Notes: generated by a model from the letters alone, not told the origin. A DNA stretch of 64,000 bases from Cupriavidus sp. YR651 (GCF_900101625.1 NZ_FMYZ01000003.1:248001-312000); one strand, 5' to 3'; shown: positions 1 through 9,433, numbered from the stretch's first letter. Translations and numbers: made by a program.

Positions 1-31
1 AGGCAACCACCTGCGCAAAGGCGGAGGCAGC

Positions 32-805
32 ATGAGCGTCCATCTGCAAGTCGAGAATTTCGTCGCCACGGTGACGCTGTCGCGCCCCGATGTGCTCAAT
101 GCGATCGACCTCGCCACCGAGGCCGAACTGCAGCGCATCTGGACCGAGCTGGAAGGCCGCCGCGATGTGCGCGTGGTGGTGCTGACCGGAGCGGGCGAGC
201 GCGCCTTCTGCGTCGGCGCCGACCTGAAGAATCCTTCCACCACCGGCCTGGAGTACTGGGGCGCGGCGCGTCCCGGCGGCTTCGGCGGAATCGCCCTGCG
301 CGAGTCGCTGAACGTGCCGGTCATCGCCCGCGTGAACGGCTTTGCCCTCGGCGGTGGCTTCGAGATGGTACTGGGCTGCGATATCGTGGTGGCCTGCGAG
401 GAAGCCAGCTTCGGCCTGCCGGAAGCCCTGGTCGGGCGCATGCCGCTCGACGGCGGCATGACCTTGTTGCAGCGCCAGATCCCCTTCCGCAAGGCGATGG
501 CGCTGCTGCTCACGGGACAGCGCATGCCGGCACGGGAAGCCGCCGAGATCGGCCTGGTCAACGAAGTCGTGCCGCGTGCAGAACTGGATGCGGCGGTGCA
601 GCGTTGGATCGACGCGCTGCTGGCGTGCGCGCCGCTGTCGCAGCAGGCAATCAAGCAGGTGGTGCGGCGCACTTCGACGCTGTCGCCCGTGGATGCTCAG
701 GCGCAGCGCCTGCCGGCGCTGGTGGCCGCGCTGCAGTCCGAGGACGCGCACGAAGGCGTGCTGGCCTTCCAGCAAAAGCGCAAGCCACAGTGGCGGGGTT
801 GCTGA
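32..805 (+). CDS. Enoyl-CoA hydratase/isomerase family protein
   Basis: This is a 257-residue crotonase-fold protein, the normal length for the family, which hydrates, isomerises or hydrolyses acyl-CoA thioesters in the cytoplasm. The CoA-binding and oxyanion-hole segments are visible at FCVGADLKN (about 59-67) and NGFALGGGFEMV (102-113). Both acidic residues used by true hydratases are present, Glu111 after the Gly triplet and Glu131 in LPEALVG, so hydratase activity is plausible. A good GGAGG site precedes the start. The frame stays open to the left edge, and a different frame upstream would end in an ATGA overlap here, so an earlier operon gene may lie outside the window. The stop overlaps the ferredoxin start. 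The substrate is unknown. Confidence 0.9.
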   Translation: MSVHLQVENFVATVTLSRPDVLNAIDLATEAELQRIWTELEGRRDVRVVVLTGAGERAFCVGADLKNPSTTGLEYWGAARPGGFGGIALRESLNVPVIARVNGFALGGGFEMVLGCDIVVACEEASFGLPEALVGRMPLDGGMTLLQRQIPFRKAMALLLTGQRMPAREAAEIGLVNEVVPRAELDAAVQRWIDALLACAPLSQQAIKQVVRRTSTLSPVDAQAQRLPALVAALQSEDAHEGVLAFQQKRKPQWRGC

Positions 806-1140
806 TGGCCTACGTCATTGCCTCGGGATGCATCGACGTCAAGGATGGCGCCTGCGTAAAATGCTGTCCTGTTGATTGCATCTATGAAGGCGGGCGCACG
901 CTCTATATCCACCCGGATGAATGCATCGGTTGCGGGGTGTGCGTGTCGGTGTGCCCGACCGAAGCAATCTACGAGGATGTGGAACTGCCGTCGGCCGAAG
1001 CGGTATTTGCCGACGTCAACCGCGACTTCTTCGCCAGCGGGGTGAGCGGCATCGGCTCGCCCGGCGGTGCCGACTATGTCGGGCCGCTTGCCTGCGACCA
1101 TCCGCTGGTGGCCGCGTATCCGGCCAGGGACGGGCGCTAG
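805..1140 (+). CDS. Ferredoxin-type 4Fe-4S/3Fe-4S protein
   Basis: This is a 111-residue electron carrier of the bacterial 7Fe/8Fe ferredoxin type. Cluster ligands follow the usual arrangement: Cys9, Cys17 and Cys21 before a proline, then Cys40-x2-Cys43-x2-Cys46-x3-Cys50-Pro, with an extra Cys20. The CPVDCIYEGG and HPDECIGCG stretches are typical of the family. The start was chosen because its ATG overlaps the TGA of the enoyl-CoA hydratase gene (ATGA), which implies translational coupling. It probably donates or accepts electrons for an oxidoreductase in the same pathway, but no partner is encoded in the visible part of the operon. Confidence 0.9.
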   Translation: MAYVIASGCIDVKDGACVKCCPVDCIYEGGRTLYIHPDECIGCGVCVSVCPTEAIYEDVELPSAEAVFADVNRDFFASGVSGIGSPGGADYVGPLACDHPLVAAYPARDGR

Positions 1141-1178
1141 GCCCGGCGAGCCGGCATCGCGATTCGAGAGAACAGGTC

Positions 1179-2093
1179 ATGCACGCCAGCATTCTGAAGT
1201 ACTTCGTCGAGGTCGCACGCTGCGGGTCGATCCGCAAGGCAGCGCAGAATCTCTATGTCGCATCGAGCGCAGTCAACCGGCAGATCCTCAAGCTCGAAGC
1301 CGAAATGGGGACCGACCTGTTCGACCGCCTGCCCAACGGCATCCGCCTGAATGCCGCCGGGGAACGGATGCTGCAGCATATCCGCGCGACGCTGAACGAC
1401 TTCCACCTGATGCGTAGCGAACTCGACGAACTCAAGGACGAGCGCAAGGGCCACGTGTCGGTGGTGGCGATGGATTCGCTGTTTGTTGATTTCCTGCCTG
1501 CCGCCGTGGAGGACTTTACCGAGCTCTACCCCGCGGTGACATATGCCGTCGCGGCGGTCACGCCGTGGGACGTGGCGCCCAAGGTGCTGGGCGGCGAATA
1601 CGATGTCGGCGTCACCTTCGTCGCCAAGCTGCCCGCGGGGCTGGACGTGGTGGCGCAGGTAGCGCTGCCGCCTGGCGTAGTGATGGCGTCCTCGCACCCG
1701 CTGACCAAGCTGGAGCGCCTGAGCTTTGCCGATTGCCGCAACCATGCGTTTCTGCGCCTCGAGGGACGCTCGCCGATACAAGGCGTGGTGTCGCCCAGGT
1801 TTGCCGAGTTCTGGGATATTCAGACGCCTAGCGTGACCTGTAATTCGACGACCCTGCTCAAGCGGCTCGTGGCCTCGGGGCGCGGCATCTCGTTCTTCTC
1901 GAAGCTGGCCTTCCTCGATGAAATCGCGAACGGCGAAGTGGTCTGGCGACCGTTCGACGAACCCAATATCAACTCGCTGACAGTTGGCATCATCACGCCG
2001 AACCAGCGCGTGCTGTCCAAAGTCACTCATGAATTCGTCAGAGGCATCGTGCACCGCCTGAAGCAGGTGGAGCTGTCCTTGCTCGATACCTGA
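1179..2093 (+). CDS. LysR-family transcriptional regulator
   Basis: This is a 304-residue LysR-type regulator of normal length. The N-terminal winged helix-turn-helix (about 1-60) contains IRKAAQNLYVASSAVNRQI, followed by a linker helix and a periplasmic-binding-protein-like effector domain (about 90-300). It is co-directional with, and 38 bp after, the ferredoxin gene and upstream of an aldehyde dehydrogenase gene, so it may control either. A longer in-frame start exists upstream, but the ATG at 1179 places the HTH at the usual distance from the N terminus. The effector is unknown. Confidence 0.9.
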   Translation: MHASILKYFVEVARCGSIRKAAQNLYVASSAVNRQILKLEAEMGTDLFDRLPNGIRLNAAGERMLQHIRATLNDFHLMRSELDELKDERKGHVSVVAMDSLFVDFLPAAVEDFTELYPAVTYAVAAVTPWDVAPKVLGGEYDVGVTFVAKLPAGLDVVAQVALPPGVVMASSHPLTKLERLSFADCRNHAFLRLEGRSPIQGVVSPRFAEFWDIQTPSVTCNSTTLLKRLVASGRGISFFSKLAFLDEIANGEVVWRPFDEPNINSLTVGIITPNQRVLSKVTHEFVRGIVHRLKQVELSLLDT

Positions 2094-2130
2094 CCGCCCG
2101 AAGTCAATCCAGCCCGATAGCTGTCATCAC

Positions 2131-2152
2131 TTCTCCCGCGCGGGCGGGAGAA
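2131..2152. terminator. Perfect 9-bp stem hairpin, possible terminator or mRNA hairpin
   Basis: A nine-base left arm (TTCTCCCGC) and its exact complement (GCGGGAGAA) are separated by four bases. It lies between the LysR gene and the aldehyde dehydrogenase gene. No T-run follows, so it is not a canonical intrinsic terminator; it could stabilise a 3' end or act with Rho. Confidence 0.4.
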
Positions 2153-2200
2153 CGATGGCTGTCGTCCGATCTATCCATCTGAAACAGTGAAGGTCTTCGA

Positions 2201-3631
2201 ATGAAGCACAACTATATCGCCGGCCAATGGCTGGAGGGCATCGCCAGCGTCGCCAATATCAACCCGTCCGACACTGCCGACGTGATCGACTACTATGCCC
2301 ACGCCGACGCCGCCCAGGCGGGTGAGGCCATCGCGGCTGCCCACGCGGCCGCGCCGCTGTGGGCGCGCAGCACGCCGCAGCAACGCGCCGACGCGCTCGA
2401 CAAGATTGGCAGCGAGATCCTGGCGCGCCGCGAAGAGCTCGGCGGGTTGCTGTCGCGCGAGGAAGGCAAGACCTTGCCGGAGGGGATCGGCGAGGTCACG
2501 CGAGCCGGCAACATCTTCAAGTTCTTTGCTGGCGAAGCGCTGCGCCAGCGTGGTGACAAGCTGGCGTCGGTACGCCCCGGGGTGGAGATCGAGGTCACGC
2601 GCGAGCCGGTGGGCACGGTTGGGATCATCGCGCCATGGAACTTCCCGATGGCCATCCCGGCCTGGAAGATTGCCCCCGCGCTGGCATTTGGCAACGCAGT
2701 GGTGTTCAAGCCCGCTGAACTGGTGCCGGGCTGCGCCTGGGCGCTGGCGGAGATCATCAGCCGTGCGGGGTTGCCCGCGGGCGCATTCAATCTCGTGATG
2801 GGCCGCGGCTCGCAAGTCGGCCAGGCGATGCTTGACGACCGGCGCATCGACGCGATTTCGTTCACCGGCTCGGTCGCCACCGGCACCCGCGTAGCGCAGG
2901 CCGCCGCGCAGCGGCTGGCCAAGGTCCAGCTCGAGATGGGCGGCAAGAACCCGATGGTGGTGCTCGATGACGCCGACCTGGAACTGGCGGTCGAATGCGC
3001 GGTGCAGAGCGCGTTCTTCTCCACCGGCCAGCGTTGTACGGCATCGAGCCGGCTCATCGTGGAGCAAGGCATTTACGCGCGCTTCATCAAGCGCATGCGG
3101 GAGCGTACGGCGGAGCTCAGGATCGATCATGCGCTCACCGCCGGCACCGATATCGGCCCCGTGGCCAGCGCCGACCAACTCGAGCAGGACCTGCGCTACC
3201 TCGCCATCGGGCAGCAGGAAGGCGCCCGCCTGGTGTGCGGCGGCGAAGCGGTGACGCGCGCCACCCCTGGCTACTATCTGACGCCGGCCATCTTTGCCGA
3301 TTGCAGCAACGAGATGCGCATCTGCCGCGAGGAAATCTTCGGACCGGTCGTTGCCGTGATCCCGGCCAGAGACTATGAGCATGCGCTCGAGCTTGCCAAC
3401 GACACCGAGTTCGGCCTTGCCACTGGCATCTGTTCCAACTCGCTCAAGCATGTGCAGCACTTCAAGCGGCATGCGCAGGCCGGCATGGTGATGGTCAATG
3501 TGCCCACTGCGGGCGTCGACTACCACGTGCCATTTGGTGGTCGCAAGGGCTCCAGCCTGGGTTCACGCGAGCAAGGCAGCTACGCGGCCGAGTTCTACAC
3601 GACGGTGAAAACGGCTTACGTGGGTTGTTGA
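2201..3631 (+). CDS. NAD(P)-dependent aldehyde dehydrogenase, semialdehyde dehydrogenase-like
   Basis: This is a 476-residue cytoplasmic aldehyde dehydrogenase. The catalytic set is complete: Asn147 in PWNFPM, the general base Glu245 in LEMGGKNP, and nucleophile Cys279 in STGQRCTAS. The length and the PWNFPMAIPAWK and GQRCTASSR segments resemble succinate- and alpha-ketoglutarate-semialdehyde dehydrogenases, which oxidise a dicarboxylic semialdehyde to the diacid; the exact substrate is inferred. A hairpin precedes it, and the 390 bp after it hold no gene, so it may be its own transcription unit controlled by the upstream LysR protein. Confidence 0.85.
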   Translation: MKHNYIAGQWLEGIASVANINPSDTADVIDYYAHADAAQAGEAIAAAHAAAPLWARSTPQQRADALDKIGSEILARREELGGLLSREEGKTLPEGIGEVTRAGNIFKFFAGEALRQRGDKLASVRPGVEIEVTREPVGTVGIIAPWNFPMAIPAWKIAPALAFGNAVVFKPAELVPGCAWALAEIISRAGLPAGAFNLVMGRGSQVGQAMLDDRRIDAISFTGSVATGTRVAQAAAQRLAKVQLEMGGKNPMVVLDDADLELAVECAVQSAFFSTGQRCTASSRLIVEQGIYARFIKRMRERTAELRIDHALTAGTDIGPVASADQLEQDLRYLAIGQQEGARLVCGGEAVTRATPGYYLTPAIFADCSNEMRICREEIFGPVVAVIPARDYEHALELANDTEFGLATGICSNSLKHVQHFKRHAQAGMVMVNVPTAGVDYHVPFGGRKGSSLGSREQGSYAAEFYTTVKTAYVGC

Positions 3632-4022
3632 ACCACGCCACGCTGGCGCGCCGTCGACGGCAGAATCGCGAAGACCAGCGGCTCGGCTGACGCATCGGTG
3701 ACTCTGTGCGTGCTGACCAAGTCACTTCCGGTGTGTTGGTTGTTGTGAACGCTCCGGCGGCGCGCGAACGGGAATCCGGTGTCCGCCCTGGCGCGGCAAG
3801 CGGGCGTCGAGCCTGAAAATGCCGTGCAGATCAGACTGAAACGGCGCGCAGTTGCACTTTGCTGGCGGTCCTCTACGCTGCTTGCATGCCCGGACCGCCC
3901 TCACGCGCCTCCCGGGCAAGTACGTAAGAAGAATGCAACGTAGCGGGAGCGCCTGCGACGAGACTGACGCCGCGATGTCCGCCTGGGCGACGCGTTGCGA
4001 ACAGCGGCGGACCTTGGTGACG
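3632..4022. other. Gene-free spacer before the TIR-WD40 gene
   Basis: About 390 bp between the aldehyde dehydrogenase and the TIR-WD40 gene. Open frames here are short, arginine-rich and unlike any family I know. No tRNA, insertion-sequence end or clear promoter hexamer pair was seen. It presumably holds the TIR gene promoter, and possibly its true start if an in-frame ATG at 3975 is used. Confidence 0.5.
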
Positions 4023-6869
4023 ATGTCAGTCTTCATCTCCTATTCGCGTCGAAACACCGACTTCGTCCGTCGCCTGCACGAGGGCATGGTCGCGCACGGC
4101 CGCGAAACCTGGGTTGACTGGGAGGGGATCCCGCCGACGGCCGACTGGATGAACGAAATCCACGCGGCGATCGACGCGGCCGAGGCCGTCGCGTTCGTGT
4201 TGAGTCCGGATTCCATCAAGAGCGCGGTCTGCCTTCAGGAGCTTGAGCACGCCCTTGCCCAGAACAAGCGGTTGATCCCGCTCGTCTGCCAGGAGGTCAA
4301 TCCGGGCGAAACGCCACCGGCGCTGGCCCGGCTGAACTGGGTGTTCTTCACTGGTGACGATTTCGACAAGGCCTTGCAGACGCTGCTGTCCGCAGTCGAT
4401 ACCGATCTGGACTGGGTAAAGGCACACACACGACTGCTGGTACGCGCGGCCGAGTGGGATCGAAAGGCGCGCGAACCCAGTCTTGCATTGCGGGGCGCTG
4501 ACCTGAAGGCCGCCGAGCAATGGCTCACCGAAGGTCCGACGAAGTCTCCACCGCCCACCGAGCTACAGACGCGGTACGTCATCGAGAGTCGCCGCCTGGC
4601 GGTCAGGCGTCGAACGTTCCTGCTCTCTGGTGTCGGCGTGGCCTTGATCGTTTCGGCCGTGCTGGGCACCCTGTTCCTGCTTCAGCGCAAGGAATCAGGC
4701 CGTCAGGAGGCGGTCGCCGTTTCACGCCGCCTGGCTGCGGTCGCCGAACGCGTACAGGACGCCCCCCTCGAGTATTCAGACGATGCAAGTCGCTTGCACC
4801 TCGGTGTGCAGTTGGCCGCGGAGGCGTTGCGACGTGTCGACGCCGTGGGTGAACGGTCAGTCGAAGCCGACCGGGTGCTCCGAGCTGCGGTGGCGCGTCT
4901 GCCCCAGCGCATTGCGCAGCTTGGAGGCGACGATGCCTTGCGTATCGACGCCCTCGCATTCCTTGGCGGAGCCGAGCTCGTCGCCGCCAGCAAAGCGATG
5001 TCGGCCAGCGTTATCTGGCGCCTGGACGACTCGAAACCCGTTGGGGGAGGGAAGGACACGGGCAAGGCCAACGCCAACGCCGTCGTGCTCAGTCCTGACG
5101 GCGGCACGCTGGCAACGATCGAGCCGAAGCATCCCGAAGGTCCGGTCGCCGTGCGTGAGGCCCGCAGCCACGCGCTCAAGGTGCGCATCAGGGAATCGAC
5201 GGACGCCGTGGACGTTGCGCTTGCGCCTGGCGCTACGTATGCGCTCGTGACGCAGGTAAAGTGGCTTCCCGACAAGAACAGCTACGAGCCGCCCGTGTCG
5301 ACACTCTGGCAATTGCCGCCTGATGGGCACGATGCGCGGGAGATCGTGAAGCTGCCGCCGATTTTCGGCCCGGTGTTCAGTCCCGATGGTGCCTACCTCG
5401 CAGCCCTCGGCAAGGACTACGAACCCCTGATCTGGTCGGTCGAGCGACTGAGCAAGGGCGACCCGTTACCCTTGCGTTCCCTGGCGGCCGATGCGCCGCT
5501 GGCAGGCCGGTCGTTCTTTAGCCCCGATGGCCGGTATCTGGCGATCTCCTACGGCGAGAACCCGAACCGTATCGGCGTCTGGGCCGTTTCCGATTGGTCG
5601 AGGGTCTACGACCTCCCCGCGCCGGAGGCGTCCCACCTGATCGCCGTCGCGCCCGGTGGTCGCTATGTGGCCCTGGCCGCGGAGCATGGCAGCGCGTCCC
5701 TGGTGCGCGTGTTTGACAGCGAGCATCAGTGCGAGGTCACGCAGGCGCTCGCCGGCACGACCGCCCCCGTGGTTGCGTTCGCCGCCGCTGGACGCAGAAT
5801 GGCCCTCGGCGCCGCCAATCGTATCGACATCTTAGAGTTCCCGTCGGGCTGTGGCGATGAAAGGCAATTCGACTCACTCACCGGTGCGGTCGAGGTCGCT
5901 TTCTCGGCCGACGAAAGACAACTGCACGTCGTCGCGCGTTCGGGCGAAGGGCTTGCGCTGCAGCGCGTGGAGGTGTCCGGCGCACGAGTCCTGTCCACCA
6001 CGCCGCTAGGATCGGCCGTCGTCCTGCAATTCAGCGGGGATGGCAGCGCGCTGGCGCTCGCGTCCGACAATCGGGTTCGGCTCGTCGATGTCGCGACCGG
6101 CCGCGAGCGCGCCAGCGTCACCTCGACCGACGTCGTGGCAGCGCTCGCCCTGAGCGCGGATGCGGGCTACCTGGCCGCGGCTACCCGGGGCAAGGTACTC
6201 CAGGTCTGGAGCGGGGCGTCCCTGCATGAGCTGCCGTCGGCGCCGCTACCCGAACCGCTCGATGCAAGCGCCGGTTCGCTTGCCATCGATCCACGGCGCG
6301 TCGTCGCCATTACACGGAGCGAGGCGAGGCGAATTGGGGAACCGCTCAACCTGGAGTCGTGGACGTTGCCGGCGATGGCGCATGCCGCGACGCCAGTCGG
6401 GCAGGATCGAGGCGGCTTTGCTGCGAACGTCTGTGGTCTGAGCAAAGGCGGCGGTCGCGTCGCCATCAATGCGGGCGTATCGGGGATCCGGGTGCGCGAA
6501 ACGGCGTCAGGACAAGACATCGTGATTCTGGACGATCCTGGCAAGAACCGGCGCTGCGCGTTCAGCGCGGACGAACGCTACCTTGCGGTGGAGACCGAAG
6601 GATTCATACGGATCTGGGATGTGGGCGGCCAGATCGAAGTCGCACAGCTCAGGGCGTCCGCAGGCGTGCGCTCCTTCGCTTTCAGTCCCGGTGGGCGATA
6701 CCTGGTTGCCGTGCTTGAGAATGGGAACCTGGGGCGATGGCTGCTTCGGCCTCGGGATCTGATCGAGGACGCCTGTGCGCGGCTGCCGGAAAAAATGTCG
6801 CAGGATAACTGGGAGCGATATGTCGGGAGCACGCCCTACATCGAGTTGTGTCCCGGGCTCGCCAAATAA
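4023..6869 (+). CDS. TIR domain - transmembrane - WD40-repeat protein
   Basis: This is a 948-residue three-part protein. Residues 1-120 form a TIR domain beginning VFISYSRRN, with DW near 32-33 and a candidate catalytic glutamate at Glu73 in CLQEL, the position used by NAD-cleaving TIRs. Residues 131-190 carry the HTRLLVRAAEWDRKAR and LRGADLKAAEQWL linker that recurs in bacterial TIR/WD40 proteins. One membrane helix lies at about 198-220. The remainder is a beta-propeller with degenerate FSPDG-type blades ending in WD-like turns, such as FIRIWDVGG near the C terminus. If the helix spans the inner membrane the propeller would be periplasmic. The start is ambiguous: GTG 4017 and ATG 3975 are in frame. 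The role, sensor or effector in stress or phage response, is inferred. No STAND ATPase or other defence gene is adjacent. Confidence 0.85.
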   Translation: MSVFISYSRRNTDFVRRLHEGMVAHGRETWVDWEGIPPTADWMNEIHAAIDAAEAVAFVLSPDSIKSAVCLQELEHALAQNKRLIPLVCQEVNPGETPPALARLNWVFFTGDDFDKALQTLLSAVDTDLDWVKAHTRLLVRAAEWDRKAREPSLALRGADLKAAEQWLTEGPTKSPPPTELQTRYVIESRRLAVRRRTFLLSGVGVALIVSAVLGTLFLLQRKESGRQEAVAVSRRLAAVAERVQDAPLEYSDDASRLHLGVQLAAEALRRVDAVGERSVEADRVLRAAVARLPQRIAQLGGDDALRIDALAFLGGAELVAASKAMSASVIWRLDDSKPVGGGKDTGKANANAVVLSPDGGTLATIEPKHPEGPVAVREARSHALKVRIRESTDAVDVALAPGATYALVTQVKWLPDKNSYEPPVSTLWQLPPDGHDAREIVKLPPIFGPVFSPDGAYLAALGKDYEPLIWSVERLSKGDPLPLRSLAADAPLAGRSFFSPDGRYLAISYGENPNRIGVWAVSDWSRVYDLPAPEASHLIAVAPGGRYVALAAEHGSASLVRVFDSEHQCEVTQALAGTTAPVVAFAAAGRRMALGAANRIDILEFPSGCGDERQFDSLTGAVEVAFSADERQLHVVARSGEGLALQRVEVSGARVLSTTPLGSAVVLQFSGDGSALALASDNRVRLVDVATGRERASVTSTDVVAALALSADAGYLAAATRGKVLQVWSGASLHELPSAPLPEPLDASAGSLAIDPRRVVAITRSEARRIGEPLNLESWTLPAMAHAATPVGQDRGGFAANVCGLSKGGGRVAINAGVSGIRVRETASGQDIVILDDPGKNRRCAFSADERYLAVETEGFIRIWDVGGQIEVAQLRASAGVRSFAFSPGGRYLVAVLENGNLGRWLLRPRDLIEDACARLPEKMSQDNWERYVGSTPYIELCPGLAK

Positions 6870-6953
6870 GGGGTGAGGTGGAGTGTTGGTGGAACGTCCG
6901 GCCGAGCGGACCCAACGCATGCATTAGCCGAATCACGTACATGGGGAACGCAG

Positions 6954-6985
6954 GCGAGACCGACGTGTTCTCCCGCCAGTCTCGC
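6954..6985. terminator. Inverted repeat between convergent genes
   Basis: GCGAGAC and GTCTCGC form a 7-bp stem around an 18-base loop between the convergent TIR-WD40 and porin genes. It could end either transcript. There is no T-run and the loop is long, so the call is weak. Confidence 0.25.
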
Positions 6986-7004
6986 TCCTGCAAATGCAGC
7001 GTGC

Positions 7005-8075
7005 CTAGAATCGATGCCGCATCCCGGCGCCAAAGGTCTCGGCGTGCGATTGACCGGTCACGCGGTCATAGAAGTACGCGGCATACAGATCGGTCCGCTT
7101 GGACACGTTGTAGTCGTAGGCAATCGCCGCCGTATGCCGGCCCATCGCGGCCGTGTCGTTGCGCGTATTGGCATAGGCATATGAAGCCAGCACGTTGCCC
7201 GCGCCCAGCGGGACCAAAACGCCAGCCTGCCCATTGGCATGGCGGATATCGCCTTGTGCGCCATTGACAGCCGTGCGAATGTACTGGGCCTGCCCAAATA
7301 CCTTGGCGACGCCAAAGTCGTAGCTCAGGCCAAACTGGGCGGCCGTCTGCTTGTCGAAGCCGGCCAATGCCGCGGGTGGAGCGGTGACATCGCCGGGGAC
7401 GATATTGAACCTGGACTGCTGGACCGCCGCCGTTGCCGCAAACGCCCCGTTGAAGTAGGTCACATTGCCGCCAAACTTGTTTTGTCCCGTGCTTCCAGGC
7501 TGCTCGCCAAACGCATAGATCAGATTCACCGTCAGGCCGCCAAAATTTGGCGATGAGTACACGACGGAGTTCGACCAACCCGAGTCACCAATGATGCCGG
7601 GGTCGAATACACGTCCGTCGGTGGCCGTCTTGTACGTCTGGAAGATGGAAGGCCCGAAGTTGTAGGAATCGACCAGCGGATTGAACAGGATCGTCGAAAG
7701 AAAGTACGGCGTTGTGTTTCGCCCCAGCCTGACCGTACCGTAGGTGGAGGATTGCAGTCCCACGTAGGAACTGCGCGTCAGGAACCCGTCAGTGTCGGAT
7801 CGGCCGAAGCGCCCGGTGTCGACGCGATAGTAGCCATTCAGGTCGAAGATTGCCTTCAGGCCGCTGCCCAGATCCTCGGACCCGCGCATGCCCCAATAGG
7901 AAGTCTGCATGCCGCCAGCCCCCAGGATTGCTGCACGGTCTCCACCCGAGGCTTTCGTGGAGCCGACAAAGGCGTCCACCTGGCCATAGAGCGTGACGCT
8001 CGATTGCGCCAACGCAGGCTGAATCAGCCCTGCCGCCAGCGCTGCGGCGGCAAGGGATCGGTTCAATTGATGCAT
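7005..8075 (-). CDS. Gram-negative porin, Burkholderia type
   Basis: This is a 356-residue outer-membrane general porin. A signal peptide (MHQLNRSLAAAALAAGL, ending QPALAQ) is followed by the family's SSVTLYGQVDAFVG start and it ends in MRHRF with the terminal aromatic that directs beta-barrel insertion. The start at 8075 was chosen over an upstream in-frame ATG because it begins the signal peptide and has a strong AAGGAGGAG site. It is the last gene of the minus-strand orotate-type cluster, 65 bp after the malic enzyme, and may admit the substrate through the outer membrane. It could have its own promoter. Confidence 0.88.
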   Translation of the reverse strand: MHQLNRSLAAAALAAGLIQPALAQSSVTLYGQVDAFVGSTKASGGDRAAILGAGGMQTSYWGMRGSEDLGSGLKAIFDLNGYYRVDTGRFGRSDTDGFLTRSSYVGLQSSTYGTVRLGRNTTPYFLSTILFNPLVDSYNFGPSIFQTYKTATDGRVFDPGIIGDSGWSNSVVYSSPNFGGLTVNLIYAFGEQPGSTGQNKFGGNVTYFNGAFAATAAVQQSRFNIVPGDVTAPPAALAGFDKQTAAQFGLSYDFGVAKVFGQAQYIRTAVNGAQGDIRHANGQAGVLVPLGAGNVLASYAYANTRNDTAAMGRHTAAIAYDYNVSKRTDLYAAYFYDRVTGQSHAETFGAGMRHRF

Positions 8076-8140
8076 GGTCTCCTCCTTATTTTTTAGGAAC
8101 GTTGTTGAGCTTGCTGAGCTTGCTGAGAACGCCGCGGTGA

Positions 8141-9433
8141 TCAACCCGAAAACACGAAGCGTCGTGCAGCGAGTTGCGAGCGATAGGCCGCCATGTCGAC
8201 AATCGGGCGTCGTGCCACGCCGGCATCCATGGCTGCCTGGGCCACGGCAGGCGCGAGATGCGTAATGAGGCGGGGGTCGAATGGCTTCGGAATCAGGTAC
8301 TCGGCGCCGAATTCAAACGATTGGCCGGGATAGGCGCTGGCAACCTCCTGGCCGGGCGCTTCCTCTGCCAACGCGGCCAGGGCGTGCACGCACGCCAGCT
8401 TCATCGACTCGGTGATCGTTGTTGCGCCGACGTCGAGCGCGCCACGGAAGATGAACGGGAAGCACAGCACGTTGTTCACCTGGTTGGGATAGTCCGAGCG
8501 ACCGGTCGCAATGACGCAATCGGGGCGCACGTTGCGCGCTTCCTCCGGGCGAATCTCGGGTTCGGGATTGGCGAGTGCGAGAATCAACGGGCGCTCACGC
8601 ATGCCACGCAGCATGTCGGGCTTGAGCACACCGGCACTTGAGCAACCCAGGAATACGTCGGCGTCTTCCAGCGCCTGGCCCAGCGTGCGCGCCAGATAGG
8701 ACGTTCCATCCTGGGCGTAGCGTCGCTTGCCTGGTTCGAGTGCTTCGCGCTCGGAATGAATCACGCCGCGAGAATCCAGTACGGCGATATGCTCACGACG
8801 CAGTCCAAGGCTGACCAGCAGGTCAAGGCACGCCAGGGCCGCGGCACCGGCGCCCGAGCAAACCAGCTTGACGTCGTCGATGGATTTTCCGACGACCTTG
8901 AGGCCATTCAGGATGGCTGCGGCAGCAATGATGGCGGTGCCATGCTGGTCATCGTGGAATACCGGGATGTGCATCCGTTCCCGCAGCGCCTGCTCGATGT
9001 AGAAGCACTCCGGTGCCTTGATGTCCTCCAGATTGATGCCACCGAACGTCGGCTCCATCATGGCGATGGCGTCGATGAGCTTGTCCGGATCCGTTTCAGA
9101 CAGTTCGAGGTCGAACACATCGATATCGGCGAACGCCTTGAACAGGCAGGCCTTCCCCTCCATCACCGGCTTGGCGGCAAGTGGACCGATATTGCCAAGC
9201 CCCAGTACTGCGGTGCCGTTGGTGATCACACCAACAAGATTGTTGCGCGCCGTATAGTGCCGCGCGTCCTGCGGATCGGCGTGGATCGCTTCGCACGCGA
9301 TGGCGACACCGGGGGAGTAGGCCAGCGCGAGATCGGCCTGATTGGCAAGTGGCTTGGTGGGCGCGATGGAGATCTTGCCGGGTGTCGAGGCGCGATGGTA
9401 TTCGAGTGCGCGTTGCTTGAATGCGTCGTCCAT
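8141..9433 (-). CDS. NADP-type malic enzyme, short form without PTA domain
   Basis: This is a 430-residue malic enzyme that oxidatively decarboxylates malate to pyruvate. Visible are the tyrosine segment AYSPGVA (about 37-43), the lysine segment [15 protein letters not shown], the metal site HDDQHGTA, and the Rossmann segment [14 protein letters not shown]. It matches the malic domain of MaeB but stops after it, so the phosphotransacetylase-like C-terminal domain of the roughly 750-residue housekeeping MaeB is missing. ATG 9433 gives the usual [13 protein letters not shown] start. In this operon it would take the C4 product of aspartase, after fumarase, to pyruvate. That pathway role is inferred from context. 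Confidence 0.88.
   Translation of the reverse strand: MDDAFKQRALEYHRASTPGKISIAPTKPLANQADLALAYSPGVAIACEAIHADPQDARHYTARNNLVGVITNGTAVLGLGNIGPLAAKPVMEGKACLFKAFADIDVFDLELSETDPDKLIDAIAMMEPTFGGINLEDIKAPECFYIEQALRERMHIPVFHDDQHGTAIIAAAAILNGLKVVGKSIDDVKLVCSGAGAAALACLDLLVSLGLRREHIAVLDSRGVIHSEREALEPGKRRYAQDGTSYLARTLGQALEDADVFLGCSSAGVLKPDMLRGMRERPLILALANPEPEIRPEEARNVRPDCVIATGRSDYPNQVNNVLCFPFIFRGALDVGATTITESMKLACVHALAALAEEAPGQEVASAYPGQSFEFGAEYLIPKPFDPRLITHLAPAVAQAAMDAGVARRPIVDMAAYRSQLAARRFVFSG

Noticed and set aside
2171-3526. Long open frame antisense to the aldehyde dehydrogenase (451 codons)
   Set aside because: It follows from high GC at third positions of the sense gene; composition is arginine/alanine/histidine-rich and no family motif appears.
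3722-4036. Minus-strand 104-codon frame before the TIR-WD40 gene
   Set aside because: Arginine- and proline-rich shadow composition, no motif, and it would overlap the TIR start.
4023-6869. Defence island around the TIR-WD40 gene
   Set aside because: The neighbours are catabolic genes; no restriction, CBASS, Thoeris or toxin-antitoxin genes are visible.
8101-8127. GAGCTTGCT tandem duplication upstream of the porin
   Set aside because: Only two short copies upstream of the porin start, inside its 5' spacer; no sign of function.
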